A model generated the notes under the pieces. That model was not told where the DNA came from and ran no database searches. It worked only from the letters and a program-made list of their open reading frames with translations. From Saccharopolyspora indica (GTDB lineage Bacteria; Actinomycetota; Actinomycetes; Mycobacteriales; Pseudonocardiaceae), in contig NZ_JAQGLB010000006.1 in NCBI RefSeq assembly GCF_027853965.1, positions 62,001 through 126,000 of the forward strand: a stretch of 64,000 bases of DNA, given 5' to 3'. The translations under genes and the position numbers were made by a program. Position 1 is the first letter of the stretch; the number at the start of each line of letters is the position of its first letter. Below, piece by piece: positions 59,567-64,000 of the stretch.

Positions 59567-60106
59567 ATGCAGCCTCCCCTGACCACCGAACGACTGATCG
59601 TGCGCGACTGGACCGACAGCGACGCCGACGTGCAGGCCGCGCTGGCGCTCTACGGCCGCCCCGAGGTGACCGAGTGGCTCACCCCGGTGATCGCCAACGT
59701 CGCCGACCTCGCCGCGATGCGCGCCGTGGTGCACTCCTGGATCGAGTCGCAGCCCAACCTGGTGCCGCCGACCGGCAGGTGGGCCATGCAGCGCCGCTCC
59801 GACGACGTGGTGGTCGGCGGACTGGTGCTGCGCATGCTGCCGCCCTACGACCACGACCTCGAGCTGACCTGGCAGCTGCGCCCCGAGGCGTGGGGGTCCG
59901 GCTACGCCACCGAGGCCGCGATCGCGCTGCTGCACTGGGCGTTCAGCTTCGACATCGACGCGGTGTTCGCGCTGGCCCGCCCGGACAACACGCGGGCGAT
60001 GTCCACCGCGCGACGGATCGGCATGGAGTGGGTCGGCGAGACGACGAAGTACTACGACACCGCGCTGCAGGTCTACCGCGTCCGGCAGGGCGACCTGCCC
60101 GACTGA
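59567..60106 (+). CDS. GNAT-family N-acetyltransferase (RimJ/RimL type)
   Basis: A 179-residue GNAT protein. LTTERLIVRDWTDSDADVQA opens it, ELTWQLRPEAWGSGYATEAAIALLHWAF is the acetyl-CoA motif (QxxGxG-like pyrophosphate loop), and VFALARPDNTRAMSTARRIGMEWVGET is the typical C-terminal half. It acetylates an amine, possibly a protein N-terminus or small molecule. ATG 59567 has GAGG before it. ATG 59534 lies inside the promoter. The 25-bp element at 59446 is its likely control site. Confidence 0.88.
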   Translation: MQPPLTTERLIVRDWTDSDADVQAALALYGRPEVTEWLTPVIANVADLAAMRAVVHSWIESQPNLVPPTGRWAMQRRSDDVVVGGLVLRMLPPYDHDLELTWQLRPEAWGSGYATEAAIALLHWAFSFDIDAVFALARPDNTRAMSTARRIGMEWVGETTKYYDTALQVYRVRQGDLPD

Positions 60107-60186
60107 ATCCACAGTGGACCACCACGGTGATCACCCTGCGTCGCGAAAGTCCCCGCTATCGGATGATCCGCGTCGAGGCCCGATGA

Positions 60187-61734
60187 GTGCGATCCTGGAA
60201 CGGGTTTTCGACCCTCGCAGCACCGCACCCCGCCGGAGAGATCTTGCCGCCCCAGACCAGGACGACGAACCGACACCCCACTCCCCCGCGCCGGCCGTCC
60301 CCGCCCCGGCCGAACACCGCGGCGCGCGTGGCGGTGACGATGCTGTCCGTGCTGGTGCTGGTGGTGACCGGCTACAGCTGGAGCAACTACCGCGACCTGC
60401 TCAACGGGCTGGCCACCAGCGACGTCACCGACGGCGCCGGGGCCGACGGGGCCATCGACATCCTGCTCGTCGGCATGGACAGCCGCACCGACGCGCACGG
60501 CAACCCGCTGCCCGCCGAGGTGCTGCGCGAGCTGCGCGCCGGCGAGAACGACGCGGCGCTGACCGACACCATCATCCTGCTGCACATCCCCAACGACGGC
60601 TCCAGCGCGACCGGCTTCTCCTTCCCGCGCGACTCCTACGTGCCCATGCCCGGCCACGGCAAGCACAAGATCAATTCCGCGTACTCGCGCGGCCGGGAGA
60701 CCGCGGTCGCCGCGGAGACCAAGCGCGGCGCCACCGACCCGGCCCACCTGGCGCGCACCGGCGGCGACGCCGGGCGCAAGCTGCTGGTCCGCACCGTGGA
60801 GCAGCTGACCGGGGTCTCCGTCGACCACTACGCCGAGGTCAACCTGCTCGGCTTCGCCCGCATCACCGAGGCCGTCGGCGGTGTTCCGGTGTGCCTGGTG
60901 GCGGCGACCAAGGACAGCTACTCGGGGGCGAACTTCCGCGCCGGACCGCAGACCATCTCCGGCCCGGACGCGCTCGCGTTCGTCCGGCAGCGGCACGGGC
61001 TGCCGCGCGGCGACCTCGACCGCGTGGTGCGCCAGCAGGCCTTCCTGTCCGGCCTGACGCAGTCGATGCTCTCCGGCGGGGTGCTGGCCAACCCGGCGCG
61101 GCTGCGGGACCTGATCGGCTCGGTGCAGGACTCGGTGGTGCTGGACCGCGACTGGGACGTGCTCGCCTTCGCCGAGCGGATGCGCGGGCTGGCGGGCGGC
61201 GCCGTCCGGTTCACCACCATCCCGATCGAGAACCCCGACTACGACACCCCCGACGACGGCCAGGCGATCCTGGTGGACCCGCGCGCGGTCCGCGCGGCCG
61301 TCAACCAGACCATCGACCCATCGGCCCCGCCGCCACCGGACGAGGAGACCGGCGCGGCCACGGTGGACGTGCTGAACGCGACGCGAACCGCCGGCCTGGC
61401 GCAGCGGGTCCGCTCGGAGCTGTCCGACCGCGGTGTCGACGTCGGCAAGGTCGGCAACACCGGCTCCCGCGACACCTCCGTCGTCCGGTACGCGCCGGAC
61501 GCCGCCACCACCGCCGCGCAGGTGGCTTCGCTGCTCGGCGGGCTGCCGACCGAGGAGAGCGGATCCCTGTCGCGCGGTCGCGTCCAGGTGCTCATCGGCA
61601 GCGACTACCGCGGCCCGGCCGCACCGCGCTTCGCCCCGCCGCAGGCCGTTTCGCTCGACGGCCCGGCCCGGCAGCAGAGCAGCGCACCGGAGCCCGCGAC
61701 GATCACCGCGGACGGCATTCCCTGCGTCAACTGA
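60187..61734 (+). CDS. LytR-CpsA-Psr protein with LytR C-terminal domain
   Basis: A 515-residue type II membrane protein. A ~45-residue Pro-rich tail and one TM helix (VAVTMLSVLVLVVTGYSW) precede the LCP domain (GMDSRTDAHG, LTDTIILLHI, FPRDSYVPMPGHGKHKINSAYSRG, FVRQRHGLPRGDLDR) and a LytR_C domain near residues 385-470 (VDVLNATRTAGLAQRVRSELSDRGVDVG). It ligates wall polymers to peptidoglycan. GTG 60187 is the first start in frame. It is the second LCP gene in the window. Confidence 0.9.
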   Translation: MRSWNGFSTLAAPHPAGEILPPQTRTTNRHPTPPRRPSPPRPNTAARVAVTMLSVLVLVVTGYSWSNYRDLLNGLATSDVTDGAGADGAIDILLVGMDSRTDAHGNPLPAEVLRELRAGENDAALTDTIILLHIPNDGSSATGFSFPRDSYVPMPGHGKHKINSAYSRGRETAVAAETKRGATDPAHLARTGGDAGRKLLVRTVEQLTGVSVDHYAEVNLLGFARITEAVGGVPVCLVAATKDSYSGANFRAGPQTISGPDALAFVRQRHGLPRGDLDRVVRQQAFLSGLTQSMLSGGVLANPARLRDLIGSVQDSVVLDRDWDVLAFAERMRGLAGGAVRFTTIPIENPDYDTPDDGQAILVDPRAVRAAVNQTIDPSAPPPPDEETGAATVDVLNATRTAGLAQRVRSELSDRGVDVGKVGNTGSRDTSVVRYAPDAATTAAQVASLLGGLPTEESGSLSRGRVQVLIGSDYRGPAAPRFAPPQAVSLDGPARQQSSAPEPATITADGIPCVN

Positions 61735-62175
61735 GCACTCGGTTCCGCTGAGCCGTTCTCATCTTGGCGATTCCGACACGCAGAACGAGCCCGGAAACCT
61801 CGCTGAGACTGATCGGTGGTGAGGCAGCCCCCTCGTCCGTCTCACCACCGACCGCTGGTGGCCACCCCGCTGAGGGTTCGCCCAGACCTCTGCGCCGGTG
61901 GTGCGTCGGCGGCCATCTCGTGAACCGGCGGCTGAAAGCTCAAGGCAGCCCCAGCATCGTCGAGAGCCGGGTCTGGAACGGGTCCACCGCTGGTTGAGAT
62001 TACGCCGAGGTCCAGACCGCCGCGCGCCACGCGGTGCGCGGCCGCGCACGCAGGATCACCGTTCCGGGGCGGCGGTTTTCACCCGATGCGCGGAATGGAG
62101 TGGCACTGATCTCAGATGTCCGGTTCGCCGCATCTGGGCGAGACAGTTCGAAACTGAGTGCGTTAGCTTTTTCGC
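61735..62175. other. 440-base region without recognisable gene; terminator at its left end
   Basis: TCGGTGGTGAG (61813-61823) and CTCACCACCGA (61841-61851) form an 11-bp hairpin that could end the LCP transcript. The rest has no convincing frame on either strand. TTAGCT, eight bases before ATG 62176, may be the -10 of the carbonic anhydrase gene. Confidence 0.5.
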
Positions 62176-62805
62176 ATGTCCAACGCACCGCTCTCCCCCG
62201 CGCACGCCTACGAAGAACTGCGGGCGGGCAACCGCAGGTTCGTCGAGAACACTCCTCGGCACCCGAACCAGGACGCCGACCACCGCGCTTCGCTGGCGCC
62301 GGGACAGCGCCCCTTCGCCGTGCTGTTCGGCTGCTCCGACTCCCGGCTCGCCGCCGAGATCATCTTCGACCAGGGACTGGGCGACCTGTTCGTGGTGCGC
62401 ACCGCCGGTCAGGTCACCGGCCCCGAGGTGCTGGGCAGCATCGAGTACGGCGTCAGCGTGCTGGGCGCACCGCTGGTGATCGTGCTCGGCCACGACTCGT
62501 GCGGCGCGGTGACCGCGGCGCGGCAGACCGTCATCGAGGGTTCCGCGCCGCCCGGGTTCCTGCGCGACATCGTCGAGCGGGTGACGCCGAGCGTGCTGTC
62601 CGCCCGCGCGGACGGCAAGACCGAGGTCGACGAGATCGTCGACGTGCACGTGCAGCGCACCACCGATCTGCTGCTGGAGCGCTCCACCGTGCTGTCCAAG
62701 GAGGTCGAGGCGGGCCGCTGCGCGATCGTCGGCCTGTGCTACCACCTCACCGACGGAACGGTCCGCGAGGTCGGCAGCCGCGGACCGGTTTCGCAGCAGG
62801 CCTAG
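62176..62805 (+). CDS. Beta-class carbonic anhydrase
   Basis: A 209-residue beta-CA. The zinc ligands are Cys53 (FGCSDSR, with the Asp55-Arg dyad), His106 and Cys109 (LGHDSCGA), and VVRTAGQ and GSIEYGV are also conserved. It hydrates CO2 to bicarbonate. The spacing places it with the type II or plant-like actinobacterial group. It is the second carbonic-anhydrase-fold gene in the window after the gamma type at 9767. The start lies a few bases after a -10-like TTAGCT. Confidence 0.93.
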   Translation: MSNAPLSPAHAYEELRAGNRRFVENTPRHPNQDADHRASLAPGQRPFAVLFGCSDSRLAAEIIFDQGLGDLFVVRTAGQVTGPEVLGSIEYGVSVLGAPLVIVLGHDSCGAVTAARQTVIEGSAPPGFLRDIVERVTPSVLSARADGKTEVDEIVDVHVQRTTDLLLERSTVLSKEVEAGRCAIVGLCYHLTDGTVREVGSRGPVSQQA

Positions 62806-62891
62806 CGCGGGCCGGGAGCGCTTCGAGCGGCTGGAACGCGCTGGTCACGTTAGCCTGCGGTGGCACGATCCGGGTGAAGGGATCCAGCCGC

Positions 62892-64000
62892 GTGACCGTC
62901 CAGCCGCGTCGAGTGCTACTGGTCAGCGCGACCATCGGCGAGGGGCACAATGCGACCGGCCGGGCCGTGGCGGAGGCCGTCGGCCGGGTGTGGCCCGGGT
63001 GCGAGGTCGGCTGGCTGGACGCGCTGCGCTCGATGGGCCGCTGGGTGCCCGCCGCGTTCAACTGGATCTACGTCACCAACGTCGAGTCCACGCCGTGGCT
63101 GTACGACTTCTTCTACGCGTCGCTGTGGCGCTACCGCTGGTTCGCCAACGCCTCCCGCCGCTTCGTCGGGGCGTGGAGCGGACGGCGGCTGCGCCGCGCG
63201 ATCGCCGAAGCCGGGCCGGACCTGATCGTCTCGACCTACCCGCTGGGCACCGCCGGGCTGGACTGGCTGCGGCGCCGGGGCGAGCTGGGCGTCCCGGTGG
63301 CGGCGGTGGTCTCGGACTTCTCCCCGCACCCGTTCTGGGTCTACCCCGAGGCCGACCTGCACTACGTGATGAGCGAGGCGAGCCTGCGGGAGATGCGGCG
63401 GGCCGAGCCGGACGCGGTCGGCGCGGTGTGCGTTCCTCCGGTGGTCTCGGCCTTCCGGCCTCGTGACCGGCGTGCGGCCCGGCGCGGGTTCGGCCTGCCG
63501 GATTCGGGGTTCGCGGTGCTGATCTCGTGCGGCTCGCTCGGGTTCGGCTCGGTGGAGCGCGCGGTGGACGCCGCGCTGCGCGCCGAGGGGGTGGCGCGGG
63601 TCGTGGTCGTCTGCGGCCGCAACGACGCGTTGCGGAAGCGGTTGGACGCTCGCGCCGAGGACCGGCTGGTCGCCTTGGGCTGGGTGGAGGACATGCCGGG
63701 GCTGGTGGCGTGCGCGGACGTCGTGGTGACCAACGCCGGTGGGGCCACTGCGCTGGAAGCGCTCGCCTGCGGGCGGGCGGTGGTCATGTTCGAGCCGATC
63801 GCCGGGCACGGGCGGGCCAACGCCGAGCTGATGGCCGAAGCCGGGCTGGCCGAGCTGTGCCCGGGCGCCGCCGAGCTGACCGCGACGCTGCGCCGCTGGA
63901 TCGCGGAACCGGACGAGCTCGCCCAGCGGGAGCAGCGGGCGCTCGAGCACAGCTCGGCCGGGGACTTCACCGATCAGGTCGCCGCGCTGGCGCAGCTCCC
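62892..64000 (+). CDS. Glycosyltransferase related to MGDG synthase/MurG (partial, runs off window)
   Basis: The open frame from GTG 62892 continues to the end of the window (369 residues visible). VLLVSATIGEGHNATGRAVAEAV is the N-terminal signature of the diacylglycerol glucosyltransferase/MGDG-synthase family, then SFRRFV-type helices and VVSDFSPHPFWVYPEADLHYV. The C-terminal nucleotide-sugar half has GSLGFGSVERAV, VALGWVEDMPGLVACADVVVTNAGGATALEALACGRAVVMFEP. It probably transfers a sugar to a lipid. The end is missing. Confidence 0.85.
   Translation, partial: MTVQPRRVLLVSATIGEGHNATGRAVAEAVGRVWPGCEVGWLDALRSMGRWVPAAFNWIYVTNVESTPWLYDFFYASLWRYRWFANASRRFVGAWSGRRLRRAIAEAGPDLIVSTYPLGTAGLDWLRRRGELGVPVAAVVSDFSPHPFWVYPEADLHYVMSEASLREMRRAEPDAVGAVCVPPVVSAFRPRDRRAARRGFGLPDSGFAVLISCGSLGFGSVERAVDAALRAEGVARVVVVCGRNDALRKRLDARAEDRLVALGWVEDMPGLVACADVVVTNAGGATALEALACGRAVVMFEPIAGHGRANAELMAEAGLAELCPGAAELTATLRRWIAEPDELAQREQRALEHSSAGDFTDQVAALAQL

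Noticed and set aside
1..64000. tRNA, rRNA, CRISPR arrays, insertion sequences and attachment sites
   Set aside because: No cloverleaf with T-loop, no spaced direct-repeat array, no transposase motifs or flanking terminal repeats were found on reading both strands.

Overview
The window reads as chromosome of a high-GC actinomycete, most likely a member of the Pseudonocardiaceae and possibly Saccharopolyspora-like. That placement is an inference from GC-rich codon use, many GTG/TTG starts, GTGA stop/start overlaps, several apparently leaderless genes, and actinobacterial families such as SCO6745, DUF3097, DUF5313, LytR-CpsA-Psr and CaiB-type CoA transferases. I see no rRNA, tRNA, CRISPR array, insertion sequence or phage module. 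The window is a mix of housekeeping genes (folA-thyA, ilvA, carbonic anhydrases) and many small regulator-plus-target modules.

Layout. 0-8.4 kb: a Cys-rich small protein, a PrmC/HemK-like methyltransferase, an NmrA-like reductase behind an IdeR/DtxR-type iron box, a tandem P-loop protein, a MarR-MFS operon with a perfect operator, an Rrf2-SDR pair sharing two near-identical operators, and an HD phosphohydrolase. 8.4-16.2 kb: a GntR regulator with a gamma carbonic anhydrase and a carboxylesterase. These are divergent from a CoA-transferase/TctCBA/crotonase operon that looks like uptake and CoA activation of an organic acid. 16.2-24.5 kb: an aminoglycoside-kinase homologue with a suspicious leader, two MBL hydrolases, two TetR modules, folA-thyA, a secreted GH5 glycosidase and a STAS protein. 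24.7-34.5 kb: an Hsp100 ATPase lacking the middle domain, a PRTase, an SRPBCC-ArsR-DUF899 operon, an ABC-class ATPase, a GH25 lysozyme and an LCP ligase.

34.6-43.1 kb is the most interesting part. It holds an aminotransferase, an aldehyde dehydrogenase, an FCD-type GntR regulator, two divergent Asp/Glu-racemase/maleate-isomerase paralogues (one lacking the second catalytic Cys), a DUF3830 protein, a D-2-hydroxyacid dehydrogenase and an amidase. Three copies of an ATTGTyGACAAT operator sit at every divergent or autoregulatory promoter, so the nine genes look like one regulon for an unassigned catabolic pathway.

43.1-49.5 kb: an orphan LacI-type palindrome, a small secreted Gly/Ser-rich protein, a YeiH-type transporter with a LysR gene, a frameshifted aldehyde dehydrogenase that has also lost its catalytic Glu, and an MFS/GntR divergent pair. 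49.6-64 kb: AraC-VOC, AraC/GyrI-like, SPFH-NfeD, DUF3097, ilvA, a universal stress protein, a LarA-like protein, GNAT, a second LCP protein, a beta carbonic anhydrase, and a glycosyltransferase that runs off the window. A near-identical 25-bp element stands upstream of both the AraC gene (49.6 kb) and the GNAT gene (59.4 kb). A separate 11-bp quasi-palindrome, TCCACAGTGGA, is scattered through the right half.
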